Shown piece by piece: positions 46,823 through 56,450 of a DNA stretch of 64,000 bases. Position 1 is the stretch's first letter. Every line of letters starts with the position of its first letter. Location of the stretch: positions 33,436,383-33,500,382 of the forward strand of contig OX463814.1 of NCBI GenBank assembly GCA_949825045.1, in the 5' to 3' direction. The translations under genes and the position numbers were made by a program. This DNA is from Argyresthia goedartella. Lineage: Eukaryota > Arthropoda > Insecta > Lepidoptera > Argyresthiidae. The notes beneath the pieces were generated by a model. The model saw only the letters and a program-made list of their open reading frames with translations, was not told where the DNA came from and did not search any database.

Positions 46823-49046
46823 TGTAATGGTACACGAGAGTCAGTACATTTGATACTTCATTTTGCGTGACAGAGGGCTAGCCCATCGCCGCGCTGTATT
46901 TGAATACAAGAGTCGGTTCATATAACGTTTGGGGTTTTGAGTAGCTCAGGGTAAGTTAGCAAAAAACAATGAGCCGAGCGCGTGGGATGGTTCGAGGAAG
47001 GTTACAGGTCAGGTTTTTTTGTCGCATTCCTGCGGAATGTGTAGGGATCAGAGCCGATTTGGCTGCGCGCTGAATAAATTATGAATAACTAAATAATGGA
47101 AGGTTATTATGGAACGATACGGAGAAAGCTATTATGTTGACTGCAAATATACAATTGCGTTTGTTTGGTACGATTTGGCGAGTTTGACATCACGAGTCTG
47201 AATATCATTCTAGTGATCTTTGTCTAGCGCGCTAGCGGTCGGGAAGGCTTAGTTAATCGCAACAAGCTTTTATGGTCAGCGATCAACAGATTCTGTGCAT
47301 CGGCAGTACCAAATGATTTGAGTGATAGCCAATGGTTGATTAGAAACTATGCGTACACACAATTTGTAGAACGGCGGATCTGCATGGCATGATTGAAATT
47401 AGACCCTGTGTAGTTAGTGATAAGAAGCTTTCGCTTGGGCAGCGCGTGTTCGCAAAGGACGCCATTTTTTTTCAGACATGTGGGGTCTATAAATACGATT
47501 GCGGGGGAAGGGAAGTCATTCAGTCTCAGCGTTAAGCTACTGAGACAGTCGTCTTTCAGCAGTTCTAAACAGTTTTGGTCTGCCGTTTTACGCGTCAGAA
47601 CTGGACGAATTGTGATTGCGTGTTTCAGTGGATTTTCGTGAGTGTCTGAAGCGGAGAGATATACCTCGGTTCCTATCCTTTAAATCAACCTACCCCAAAT
47701 TCCAAAACTATCCTTGGGTCGTTAGATAAGAACTTGTAGGTAATTGATCTGAGTCTGAGTCTGGGCTTGGAGCGACCCTTAATTCCTTTTTCCTTCACCA
47801 TAAGGGTTCCTGGATTGGCTCTTAGGATATTCGCGGGCTAATCCTCTCCTCATTCCTTTCGAGTAGCGAGTTTTGAAATTCCCACACACACAGTCATTAA
47901 ACATATAAGCACATTCAAATCAAACTCAACCATTTTCGAGTGGTGTTGATAATGGACGTGGTATAACACTAAGATTTTAGACTAGGCTAGTCAGGAGTTT
48001 AGTTGCGGCTAAACCTAGGTTGGCAGGGCATAGGGAGACTGTTTGATCGATGAGGTTCCGCGGATGGAAATAACAAATTCAGAACAAAGTTAAACCGGTG
48101 TCAACACAGATAACCTATCCTGTTGATATTTTGACATTTGAGTGTTGTCGGGGACGCGCGAAGAGATCAAATTACAGTCTAAAGTTCATTGCTTAGGACC
48201 GGGAAGATTGTTTTGCTTTGCCTTGGGTCAGTTTGGATTCAAGTTGCATCTTTAAATTAAATGTAAATTTCGTTGGAGTTCTAATGTGTAGGCTGAGTCA
48301 AATATTTATGATTGGGCTTGGTCGAGGTCGTGCTGAGGTCAGTGGAATTCATAGATCGGTATTTATCGAACTATGCACTTCGCTATGGTGAGGGTTAGAT
48401 CTCCTAAAGCGCTAATGACAACGTTTCGATAACATCCAGCTCAAATTGCGCAGAGTTGAAGGTTTCAAAACGTTACGGACCTTTTGAGGTAACCGCTAGT
48501 TCAAACCCATTTCAGAAAATCAAATCGCAATTGTGTAAACCGGTCTATTCGGATCGTTATTGCCGTGAACTAAATATATAATTGGAACCACCACAAGCCG
48601 CTACTAGCGAGCTCATGAAATATCATTGAGTACTCACGTCGTAAAACTACGACGGATATCTATACGATATCCCAAACAAATATTATAAATTGTGGTCGAC
48701 CACTAAAAGAAGTTCCAAGCGCCCATATATACAAAAAATAAATGGTACCATCACACAAAATACAACAACGATCGATCTGGCGCAATACACCGCTAACTGA
48801 TGCGAAATATCGGCTTACGGGCATATATGCTTTCTCTGTCTAACTTGAAACTGTAACTTCCTGAACCAATCATATGTTCGACTATTGTACGCCTAACGAA
48901 CTTCTCAACGAACGAGAAATTCAGACTTATCATTCTTAACTTACAAATTTTACAGCTAAATCGGGACATGTCTTTTGGGGTAGATAGAATAGACGATCAT
49001 AGCTACTGATAGCGGTGGCTCGACCTTAGCCTTTAATGCCGTTACA
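46823..49046 (+). repeat. right (3') LTR, 2224 bp
   Basis: TGTAATGG...GCCGTTACA, colinear with the left LTR apart from the 125-bp block kept here and two tiny indels. Followed by the CTCT duplication at 49047-49050. Confidence 0.95.
47488..47524 (+). promoter_or_regulatory. LTR core promoter (TATA box plus initiator)
   Basis: TATAAATA at 47488-47495 and an arthropod-type initiator TCAGT at 47520-47524 about 30 bp downstream. This would place the U3/R boundary near 47522, about 700 bp into the LTR. The left LTR retains the initiator but lost the TATA box. Confidence 0.55.
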
Positions 49047-49050
49047 CTCT

Positions 49051-50271
49051 CATTAAACTTTGTAATAACAGAAAAAGTTAATTATTTGTGGCGATCTTAA
49101 TATAGATCTGCTTGTAGATACAACACTGAAGCGACGATTAATAACTCTGCTCAAATAATTTAATTTATGTCATGTATTTCTAGAGCCGACTAGAATTACA
49201 CTTACCAGCCAAACTTGCTAAGATAACGTTATTTGTGACTGCGCATTCACAAGTAAAAATGTAATTAACTGTTTACCATCCGATTACAGTGGTCAAACAG
49301 TTTTATTCCAAATTACTAGTGAAAATAAGACTGATCCAACATTTTATAGGCCTATTTTATTTTTAGGCCCTTTCTTATTCCTGGTATATATTAATGATCT
49401 GCCTTTCATGGTGGAGAAATTAACTGACATAGTGTTGTTTGCTGATGATACTTCAATGGTCTTCAAAATTGAAAGACAAAAAGGAGATTTTGATGATGTT
49501 AATGGTGTATTGTCTTTAACCTTGAATTGGTTCACAGTTAATAATTTATTGTTAAACGCTGGTAAAACCAAGTGTATCAAATTCTCACTTCCAAATGTCA
49601 GGCAAGTTGAGACCAGTTTGGTGTTAGACAACAGCACGTTAGAATTGGTAAATGATACGAAGTTTCTTGGAATAACCATTGATAGCAAATTGCAGTGGGG
49701 ACCCCACATAGATAAATTGGCTGGTAAATTAAGTTCTGCGGCTTACGCTGTTAGGAACATCAGACAAAGCACGGATGTGGCTACATCTAGGCTAGTATAT
49801 TTTAGTTACTTCCATAGTGTGATGTCCTATGGTATCTTGTTGTGGGGGAAAGCAGCGGATATTCAAACTATTTTTATTTTACAGAAAAGAGCTATTCGAG
49901 CAATTTATAATTTAAAACGAACAGACTCCTTAAAAGAGCTTTTTAAAGAAATTGACATACTAACAGTAGCTAGTCAATTTATTTTCGAAAATATAATGTA
50001 TGTACGCAAGAACCTTACAACATTTTCCAAACTTAGCGACAGCTGTAATGTTAACCTAAGAAATAATCACAGTCTATGTGCGCCCCGTTTTAGACTCGCC
50101 AAGGTTAGCAATTCTTTCAAGGGTCAGTGCATTCTCTACTACAATATGATACCTCTGGAGATTTTGAAATTGCCATTTGAGCAATTTAAAAAGCATGTTA
50201 AAGCGACTTTGTCGAAAAAGGGATATTACAATGTTCAAGATTACTTAAAAGACAGGACTGTATGGGGTTAA
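49051..50271 (+). pseudogene. LINE copy A ORF2, endonuclease remnant and RT 3' part
   Basis: 49051-49340 continues the endonuclease (GDLNID at about 49101, later LPSDYSGQ) with frameshifts. At about 49340-49368 the sequence jumps to the RT (GPFLFLVYINDLP), so the endonuclease end and the first RT motifs are deleted. The open frame 49408-50271 (287 codons) has the FADD catalytic box at 49438-49449, NNLLLNAGKTKCI and FLGITID, then the thumb and C-terminal region ending YYNVQDYL. Aligned by eye, copy B retains what A lost here. Confidence 0.9.
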
Positions 50272-50541
50272 TCTGGCTCAACACAGACCTTGCTGTTAAT
50301 AATTTTGTAATTATTTATTCCTGCTTATTAATTATAACAATTAAATTTTTCATATTTGTATTAGTTAAGCACAACCTATTTTTAAAAGAGATCTAAAAAT
50401 AAATCTGTGGGAGTTTCTACGCCCTTCTTCTCCCACAGTGGTCCAATGTAGAGAAGAGGCAAAAAATGACGTTTGCTAAGTATATGTAAATATCTACAGT
50501 AATAAAGTACTTTGACTATTGACTATTGACTATTGACTATT
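50272..50541 (+). repeat. LINE copy A 3' UTR and (TTGACTA)n tail
   Basis: Includes CTTGCTGTTAATAATTTTG, TTTATTCCTGCTTATTAATT, CCACAGTGGTCCAATGTAG, GACGTTTGCTAAGTATATG and AATAAAG, then four to five copies of the TTGACTA unit at 50512-50541. Confidence 0.85.
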
Positions 50542-50542
50542 A

Positions 50543-52687
50543 CATCCCATAGACTAGTGATGTATATGAAAAACTTAGATATGGGTTTGCCAGTACCGGA
50601 TTTTGATGAACAGAACCCGAACAAAATCTATTCTGACTTCTTCAACATTATTCAAACAGAATTCAATACAGTTTTTAAATTAAAGAAAGTCAGTGCCAAC
50701 AACGGTATATCTAAATGTAATGACTGGGCAACATTTGGAATTCGTAAAAGTAGAGCTATCTTGTATGACCTTTATGAACAAAAAACCTATAACTTTGATA
50801 TAAAATTTCATGACTATGTTAAAAAATATTCCAAAACTTTCAAGTTGGTTTGTAGAACTGCAAAAACTTTACAAATTAATAGAAAAATACAAAATTCAAA
50901 TAATAGAATGTAAACGGTTTGGCAAATCATAAACCGTGAAACTGGCAAAGATATACCAAGGGATAATGATTTATGCTTAAAGATAGGTGATGATGTTGTT
51001 AAATCCAACGCTGAGGTAGCTCGAGCTTTTTAAACATTCTTCACCAATGCACCCTAACTCACAACAGAGTGTCTAAATTCATCTCCATATGAAGCAGAGG
51101 CTTTATTAAACAACAGCACTAGCATCAGTAATGTAGATTTCAAATTTTATCATGTATATCCCCAGGATATTGTAAAAACGTATAGATTACTTAACTTAAA
51201 AAATACAGAAGACCTGTGGGGTATATCGGTCAAAGTCATTGGTTCAATAATACTTGTTATAGCCCCACACCTAGCTTATATATCTAATAAATGTGTTGAT
51301 GATGGAGCTTTCCCAGAACTCATGAAACACAGTAAACTTATACCTCCGTTCAAGTCGGGAGACAAGGGTGATCCGTCAAATTTCAGACCAATATCGGTTC
51401 TTCCAGCACTAAGTAAAATTTTTGAAAAGATTATACTCAATCAAATGCTCTCAAAGTTCAACCATACAAAACAACTCCACGCCAAGCAATTCGGTTTCAC
51501 TAGGGATAAATCGACTACGGATGCAGGTTTTACCCTTATATCTCATATTTATTCTGCATGGGAAGCCGCACTGTATGCTATCGGTGTTTTTAGCGATCTG
51601 TCGAAGGCATTTGATTGTGTTGATCATGACACGCTACTAATGAAATTAAATCATTACGGAGTTAGAAATAAAACGTTGTATCTACTAAGATCATACCTAA
51701 GCAATAGAATTCAAAAGGCAGAAGTCAACGGCGTTAAATCTGATAAATCGGGGGTAAAAATTGGCGTTCCACAAGGTTCCATATTAGGCCCTTTCTTATT
51801 CCTGGTATATATTAACGATCTGCCTTTGATGGTGGCGAAATTGACTAACATAGTGTTGTTTGCTGATGATACTTCAATGGTCTTCAAAATTGAAAGACAA
51901 AAAGTAGATTCTGATGATGTCAATAGAGTATTATCTTTAACCTTGTATTGGTTCACAGTTAACAATTTATTGTTAAATGCTGGTAAACCAAGTGTATCAA
52001 ATTCTCACTTCCAAATGTCAGGCAAGTTGGAACCAGTTTAGTGTTGGACAGCAATACGTTAGAATTAGTAAATGACACGAAGTTTCTTGGAATAACCATT
52101 GATAACAAATTGCAGTGGGGACCCCACATAGATAAATTGGCTGGTAAATTAAGTTCTACGGCTTACGCTGTTAGGAACATCAGACAAAACACGGATGTGG
52201 CTACATCTAGGCTAGTATATTTTAGTTACTTTCATAATGTCATGTCCTATGGTATCTTGTTGTGGGGGAAAGCAGCGGATATTCAAACTATTTTTATTTC
52301 TAGATAAGAGCTATTCGAGCAATTTATAATTTAAAACGCACAAACTCCTTAAGAAAGATTTTAAAAGAAATTGACATACTAACTGTATCTAGTCAATTTA
52401 TTTTCGAAAATATAATGTATGCAAGAATCTTACAACATTTTCCCAAAGTTGGCGATAGCTGTAATGTTAACCTAAGAAATAATCACAGACTACTTGCGCC
52501 CCGGTTTGGACTCGCGAAGATTAGCAATTCTTTCAAGGGTCAATGCATTCTCTACTACAACAAGATACCTCTGGAGATCTTGAAATTGCCATTTGAGCAA
52601 ATTAAAAACCATGTTAAAGCGACTTTGTCGAAAAAGGGATATTACAATGTTCAAGATTACTTAAATGATGGGACTGTATGGGGTTAA
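50543..52687 (+). pseudogene. LINE copy B ORF2: reverse transcriptase
   Basis: The frame is open to a TAA at 50911-50913, then has two more stops near 51031 and 51048. It continues in the same frame with LIPPFKSGD (about 51340), FRPISVLPALSKI, DLSKAFDCVDH (catalytic Asp region, about 51595), GVPQGSILGPFLF (about 51763) and FADD (51859-51870). A one-base loss near 51983 relative to copy A shifts the frame. The frame resumes at 52041, is stopped at 52305-52307 and shifts again before the C-terminal end at 52687. Same protein as copy A with modest divergence; inactive. Confidence 0.9.
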
Positions 52688-52945
52688 TCTGGCTCAACAC
52701 ATACCTTGCTGTTAATAATTTTGTAATTATTTATTCCTGCTTATTAATTATGATAATGAATAAATATTATATTTTGTATTAGTTAAGCATAAGCAATTTT
52801 TAAAAAAGAGATCTAAAAATCAATCTGTGGGAGTTTCTACGCCCTTCTTCTCCTACAGTGGTCCAATGTAGAGAAGTGGCAAAAATGACGATTGCTAAGT
52901 ATATGTAAATATCTACAGTAATAAAGACATTTGTAATTTGGAATT
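50543..52945 (+). mobile_element. CR1-like LINE, copy B, 5'-truncated
   Basis: Begins immediately after the tandem tail of copy A, inside ORF2 between the endonuclease and RT, and runs through ORF2 and the 3' UTR to an AATAAAG and a short TTTGTAATTTGGAATTTG end. Head-to-tail arrangement with copy A. Confidence 0.85.
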
Positions 52946-53589
52946 TGTTAGTCGAGGAAAGAAGCCACAAAAGTCAAGTAAACCAGGGTCGCTGTAATAA
53001 TCTCTATAAAGTGGAGAAGCTTGAACTACTTCTCCTTTCCAACTAAGGTTTGCTAGAAGAAATCTCTTTTTACAGATCTATCTAGTCTTTTACGTATTCT
53101 GAATGTGTTAATTGCAGTACAATAAAGAAATTATTAATTATTATGAAACAATAATTGTTTTCAAGCAAATAAGTAATTATCGCACACAGACCCTTAATAA
53201 ATACCAATTCGATTCAAAGCCTTCTGTCACAACTTTCAGAACTATATTTTTATTAGCTTTCAGAAAAATCCCAATTGGCTACTTGACACAGGTAAGTCTA
53301 CTTAGATACCTTTTATGAACTGTCAAAACACGGATTTACTTCTGTCGTTGTGTGTGAATATTGTAATTTGACGTCATTGACCGAGCGTGCGAAGCGTCTC
53401 CGTTTCAGCTTTGGCAAAAATCCTTCTCATAAAATGTACTGAGCAGGTTCGATAATTAAACGTATTTTTTTGTATATTCAGTTTTATCAAAATTTTCAAA
53501 CTGACAGAGAGTGTTGAACTTGTAAAAAAAAATATTATTGCCCCAACGACGGCTCAACAGATCTTCACTAATGAGGTGTCGTAGGATTT
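52946..53589. other. no gene recognised; old retroelement trace
   Basis: AGTCGAGGAAAGAAGCC at 52951 and GGTTTGCTAGAAGAAATCTC at 53047 recall segments at 12030, 12541 and 8120. The remainder is unassigned. Confidence 0.4.
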
Positions 53590-53830
53590 GTGAGAGTGAC
53601 ATAGTTTATGTAATTTTAGTGAAAAGTCAACAAGTCAGATTAAGATCACAAATGTACTTCACAAAGTTATTGGTGCGGCTACTTTCACGCTCCTTGTAAG
53701 TAAACAGGTGCATATATAAGTTTTTTTGTGCTTTTGAAAGAAAATGAAGTCGGCTTATTTGGTTTTATTGGTTTTTAAAATGATTTCACTTGTTCATCCG
53801 ATAAACTTCAAGGGGTCGGAGGTGTGGGCT
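53590..53830 (+). repeat. dispersed repeat R-B, uninterrupted copy
   Basis: Its middle (GAAAGAAAATGAAGTCGGCT, then TTTTTAAAATGATTTCACTT, then GTTCATCCGATAAACTTCAA) matches the two flanks of the BEL/Pao element (56070-56170 and 62257-62330). It therefore serves as an empty-site paralogue. Confidence 0.8.
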
Positions 53831-53870
53831 TGGAAATAAAGAAAAAACGGCAACAAATATAATGATCACC

Positions 53871-54155
53871 AAAATCTTTTCTTACCCAAAATGGGTAAAT
53901 GATCACCAAAAGTTGCAGATAATATCAGGGTAAAATACTGCGGTAGCTTAGGTGAAGGTCGTGTTAGGTTAAACATAAGTAAGTAAGTAACATAAGTAAG
54001 AACAAAAAAATTACTTTAAACATAATATAATTACACAAAACATAAAAAGAAAATTGGTGATCATTTATCCAAACACAATTTGGTGATCATTTACTAATTC
54101 TGGCAGTCATTTCGAATTTATTGGTTGTAAATTTTGGAATTTTTTGGTAATCGTT
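53871..54155 (+). mobile_element. MITE with AATGATCACCAAAA-type termini
   Basis: Starts AATGATCACCAAAATC and ends TTTTTTGGTAATCGTTT. Internal TGCGGTAGCTTAGGTGAAGG core, but the GAGCGAAGCGAAGC part is deleted (GGTGAAGG joined to TCGTGTTAGG). Same family as 8738. Confidence 0.75.
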
Positions 54156-54519
54156 TAAACCCAGGCCGAAAAAAAACGCAAGTCCCTGTGCAGATTGCGT
54201 GGCCTATATCTCACGGAGCCACTAGTATGTAGAGCGTTCAATTTTTCCCAGAATTTGATTGAAAAAAAAATAATAAAAAATATGTTAATTTCTGTAGCCA
54301 CTTCAGCAAAAAACCATGAACGAGATATTAAAAAGACGTTTGTCAATTTCCCTGCCCCTGCAAATTGCCAAATCATCATCAATAAAATATCATCGATAAT
54401 TTCGCGATAACAATCGTACCGTTCCGAACCGGTACCGAAACTAAGTTTGGATATTATATTTTTTTGGTTTTGTATATTTTAGTTCTGGTTGATATTTTTA
54501 CTTCTAATGTTTTCTTTTA

Positions 54520-54570
54520 CTACGGTGGATGGAACCCTTCGTGTGCGAGTCTGACCCGCACTTGACCTAT
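54520..54570 (+). repeat. AGGGTTCCG-type repeat, 3' end
   Basis: TGGAACCCTTCGTGTGCGAG then ACCCGCACTTGACC. Confidence 0.6.
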
Positions 54571-54625
54571 GTTTGTTTTATAGTGCTTCAACGTCTGACA
54601 TGTATAGAGAATTATTACACTAACC

Positions 54626-54890
54626 TGGGGCCCAATTCCGGTACACAATGACAGCTCCATAACAATTACATGACGATTATGTTCAAACTTAGATATCCAA
54701 TATTTGGCGTTCGGAGAAAATTTAAATAGGCAATTATGATAAAAATTAAGTTAATTGGTAAGTTCAATAATTATGTTAATCAACAAAGGGAATAGGATTA
54801 CAAAATCGTCAGATATTGGTTATCTAAAGTTGACCGTAATCGTCATGTAATTGTCATTGAGCTGTCATAGTGTACCGGAATTGGGCCCCA
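54626..54890. mobile_element. MITE with long inverted repeats
   Basis: Left end TGGGGCCCAATTCCGGTACA and right end TGTACCGGAATTGGGCCCCA are exact inverted repeats over the outer 20 bp. Complementarity continues with small mismatches for about 60 bp (GACAGCTCCATAACAATTAC versus GTAATTGTCATTGAGCTGTC). 265 bp in total; no ORF; no clear target duplication. Confidence 0.85.
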
Positions 54891-55249
54891 GTCCAACAGT
54901 CCAATAGCCAATTTCAGTGTGGTGAAAATTTCACAAACCTTAACAAAAGGCGACACAAACCAGTATTGCAAAAGAATACCGCGGTTTGCATTCAAAGGTC
55001 GACGGCAGACTATCAGATGCAAACCGGAAGTGCTCTCTTTGAGTTATGGCGGACCACATCCGGTGCATGTATTTCCGATCTATGCGCCACGCCGCCGCAA
55101 CACCACGGCCAGTTAATCGTTCAATGACTCATAACTAATCAGAATAGGGGTGCTGAAGTATTGCACTCTGTGAATTAAAGTGTTATCTAGTTATAAATCT
55201 AGACATACATACAAACATATTGTTATCTTTCTTGTTAAGTGGAGGTATA
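54891..55249. other. no gene recognised
   Basis: Overlapping short frames (54870-55127) with no recognised domain. Confidence 0.4.
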
Positions 55250-55700
55250 TACCACCATCATCATCATTCAGCGCACATTCACCCACTGCTGGGTATAGGC
55301 CTCTGCTTTTCCACGCCATCCACTCCGGTCCTGAGCCTCCCGCATCCACTGCCTACCCGATATGGCGATGATGTCATCCGTCCATCTGGCTGGTGATTTG
55401 CCGACTGGTCGTCGTGCGATTCTGGGTAACTCTGTAACCGCTTTGGTCCACTTTCCGTCATCTATCCTTGCCAATTGTCCTGCCCACCCCCACTTCAGTC
55501 TCGTGATTCGCTTGCCGACATCGACGATCTTAGTACGACGTCTTGTTTCTGTATTGCGGATACGATCCAGAAGTCTTATGCCTAGCATGGAACGCTCCAT
55601 GGCCGTTTGTGCGACTTTAATTTGGTGCATATTCGCCTTTGTTAGCGTCCATGTTTCGGCATCGTAAGTAAGTGTGGGCAGGACACATTGGTTGGAAACC
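55250..55700 (-). pseudogene. RTE-clade LINE, 3' end of the reverse-transcriptase ORF
   Basis: Minus-strand translation: AETWTLTKAN-type start (about 55665), AMERSMLGIRLLDRIRN (about 55560-55610), RRTKIVDVGKR, LKWGWAGQLAR, ARWTDDI and the tryptophan-rich end before the stop at 55268. The frame 55268-55630 is open for 120 codons. The 3' end has CCCAGCAGTGGGTGAATGTG and a GAT-repeat tail (55256-55266), typical of RTE elements. Only the last part of the element is present; better preserved than the copy at 14500. Confidence 0.9.
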
Positions 55701-56165
55701 CTGGTCTTTCCTGGAAACCCTGGTCAGGGAAAAGGGATAGACAGAGACTAAAGACCTCCGCTTGCTACGATCTTGGCATATATCTCTAGCTTGCTCAACA
55801 TTGAAAAGACCCTTAAAACAAGCTTGTTGGTCAAGGGTACTTCTTGTTTGCCCCTTCATTGATTTGGTCACCAAGTTGGTCTTTGTAGGACTTATTGGCA
55901 GAGCGAGCGAAGGGAGAGAAGATGTTTCAGCTTGGATAAAAATGCATTCGTTATATGCGTCTGTTCAGATTCCTGAGAAAGCATTTGGTGGAAAGGTTCG
56001 ATATTATATGGATTTTTTCGGGTGATTGATTAAATTTTCATTTTATTTTTTTAAATGGCGGAGATGTAGATTTATAAAGTTATTGGGACAGCTATTTTCA
56101 TACTCCAGTATTCATAAGTTTGTATGTGGTGTCGAAAGAAAATGCAGTCGAGTTATTTGTTTTTA
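55701..56165 (+). repeat. repeat R-B, left half (target of the BEL/Pao element)
   Basis: From about 56070 the sequence parallels 53670-53790 (AAAGTTATTGG, GCTATTTTCATACTCC, GAAAGAAAATGCAGTCGAG, TTTTTAATAAT). 55701-56069 holds a small TGGAAACCCTGGTC direct repeat (55695 and 55711) and nothing else recognised. Confidence 0.6.
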
Positions 56166-56170
56166 ATAAT
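56166..56170. repeat. target-site duplication ATAAT, left
   Basis: ATAAT immediately outside the left LTR, repeated at 62257-62261 outside the right LTR; five bases is usual for BEL/Pao. Confidence 0.85.
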
Positions 56171-56441
56171 TGTCTAGGCGCCTGTTCAGAAACCACTCAC
56201 GCCGCAAGGCGCATCCTTGCTATCATTTTTTGTCAGGCGTCTTCAATTAGATATAACGCTTCACGCAGTGTACTATCAAGCTACATTCACATATTTTTAT
56301 TCAACAAAATTTACTGTTTTGGATTGCCTTTTGTGAGAACATCTCTGTTATAAAATTACTAAAATTCCATCATTAAAGTCTGTAAATCGGATTTGGGTTT
56401 CATTGGACCTCTAACGAAGCCCCATAGTGTCAGCGAAGACA
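56171..56441 (+). repeat. inverted LTR copy (left end)
   Basis: Plus orientation: TGTCTAGGCGCCTGTTCAG ... GCGAAGACA, the reverse complement of the right LTR. It is followed on its inner side by TAAATTGGC (56442-56450), the LTR-adjacent leader plus the first four PBS bases. Then comes TCTGAACAGGCGCCTAG (56451-56467), a 17-bp inverted piece of the U3 start, and then antisense integrase. Confidence 0.95.
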
Positions 56442-56450
56442 TAAATTGGC

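Larger units (their letters stand above)
39774..49046 (+). mobile_element. Ty3/gypsy-type LTR retrotransposon, defective
   Basis: A 9273-bp element: left LTR 39774-41873, candidate primer-binding site 41881, gag 42064-43118, pol 43137-46452 in the order protease, RT, RNase H, integrase, purine tract 46813-46821, right LTR 46823-49046. CTCT target duplication at 39770-39773 and 49047-49050. The domain order puts it in Ty3/gypsy, and there is no envelope gene. The two LTRs differ by roughly 30 substitutions over about 2.1 kb by eye, a moderately young insertion. Several frameshifts and stops make it non-autonomous. LTRs of this length are unusually long for an insect Ty3/gypsy element. Confidence 0.95.
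37490..50541 (+). mobile_element. CR1-like LINE, copy A, split by a Ty3/gypsy insertion
   Basis: A two-ORF non-LTR retrotransposon: ORF1 (37709-39263) with coiled-coil and esterase-like regions, then ORF2 (39338 onward) with an AP-type endonuclease and reverse transcriptase. It ends in a 3' UTR and a (TTGACTA)n tail (50512-50541). The Ty3/gypsy element 39774-49046 interrupts ORF2 in the endonuclease region. The 5' limit (about 37490) is a guess. The tandem 3' tail and ORF1 type fit CR1-like rather than poly(A)-tailed Jockey elements. At least six other copies or fragments are in this window. Dead: stops, frameshifts and an internal deletion. Confidence 0.85.

Noticed and set aside
56171..56441. 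ordinary 3' LTR of the BEL/Pao element
   Set aside because: It reads in the opposite orientation to the element and is the reverse complement of the right LTR; a normal 3' LTR would be a direct repeat.
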